Part shown: piece after piece, positions 5,321-5,628 of the stretch
Layout of the letters: each line of letters starts with the position of its first letter
Position numbering within the stretch: the stretch's first letter is position 1
From: W425 sp964503235
GTDB lineage: Bacteria > Chloroflexota > Dehalococcoidia > Dehalococcoidales > RBG-16-60-22
NCBI GenBank assembly: GCA_964503235.1
Contig: CAZCZJ010000109.1
Location: 1-5,628, forward strand
DNA: 5,628 bases
Direction: 5' to 3'
Made by a program: the position numbers and the translations under genes
Notes under the pieces: generated by a model
Databases searched by the model: none
The model's input: the letters and a program-made list of their open reading frames with translations, nothing else
What the model was told of the DNA's origin: nothing

Positions 5321-5628
5321 ATGGAAATGATACGGGAATTGCTGCCTTATTCAAGCACCAGCCTAATAAACCTGCGAGAGATGAAAAACCAGGGACGAAA
5401 AATCATCGGCTATATTCCCAACGGGTATATGCCGGAGGAATTGGTACATGCCTGCGGAGCGATACCCGTGGCATTGGCCCGGGGTGGGGACTCTGCTCCA
5501 GTAGCGGCCTCCGCTTCATGTCTTGCCAGATTTCTCGACCCATTTTGCAGAGCACAGATTGGCTATAGATTACTGAAGGAGGAACCCATCTACCAGCTGC
5601 TGGACATGCTTGTCGTGCCGGTTACGGA
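5321..5628 (+). CDS. 2-hydroxyacyl-CoA dehydratase / benzoyl-CoA reductase-type subunit, N-terminal part (3' end outside window)
   Basis: The frame runs from ATG at 5321 off the right edge, giving 102 residues of a protein usually about 370-430 long. It belongs to the HgdB/FldB/BcrB-BcrC family: iron-sulfur subunits that, after ATP-driven one-electron activation by a partner protein, dehydrate 2-hydroxyacyl-CoA or reduce aromatic acyl-CoA in the cytoplasm of strict anaerobes. Family marks are GRKIIGYIPNGYMPEELVHA (25-44) with CGAIPV (45-50), then ASCLARFLDPFCRAQIG (65-81), with Cys67 and Cys76 in the area where these proteins carry a cluster ligand, and LDMLVVPVT (94-102), which normally leads into a conserved Cys just beyond the window edge. 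GGGAG (5311-5315) is a suitable ribosome binding site 5 bases before the ATG. Dehydratase, reductase and uncharacterised homologues cannot be told apart from this fragment. The acyl-CoA dehydrogenase at the other end of the window fits an acyl-CoA degradation setting. Confidence 0.88.
   Translation, partial: MEMIRELLPYSSTSLINLREMKNQGRKIIGYIPNGYMPEELVHACGAIPVALARGGDSAPVAASASCLARFLDPFCRAQIGYRLLKEEPIYQLLDMLVVPVT

Overview
This window looks like chromosomal DNA of an anaerobic bacterium of moderate GC content. The two flanking genes are cut by the window edges and belong to acyl-CoA metabolism: an acyl-CoA dehydrogenase C-terminus on the left and the N-terminus of a 2-hydroxyacyl-CoA dehydratase / benzoyl-CoA reductase-type subunit on the right. 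This pairing, and the style of the surface proteins between them, recalls uncultured Chloroflexota (Dehalococcoidia-like) or similar sediment anaerobes. That assignment is inference; no marker gene is present. All convincing genes are on the + strand, and UGA is used as a normal stop.

Layout: 1-395, end of the acyl-CoA dehydrogenase gene. 396-1003, about 600 bases of AT-rich sequence without a + strand gene; it carries a minus-strand stretch that reads like the tail of a lost protein (791-952) and ends in a promoter placed so close to the next ATG that the mRNA should be leaderless. 1004-1552, an ECF RNA polymerase sigma factor. 1564-2838, its membrane-bound zinc-finger (ZAS) anti-sigma factor with a large extracytoplasmic part. 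2884-3687, a lipoprotein with an Ig-like domain. 3777-4937, a membrane-anchored protein of six propeller-like repeats, interrupted by an in-frame TGA at 4656-4658. 4938-5320, an intergenic region with promoter-like and operator-like repeats. 5321-5628, start of the dehydratase-type gene.

How the genes may work together: the sigma and anti-sigma genes are translationally coupled and form a standard signalling pair. The anti-sigma factor holds the sigma factor at the membrane and senses something outside through its beta-rich domains. The lipoprotein and the propeller protein follow on the same strand and are also predicted to be on the cell surface, so they may be co-sensors or targets. The propeller gene has its own likely promoter, so one operon is not certain. 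No recognised mobile element, CRISPR array, tRNA or rRNA was seen.
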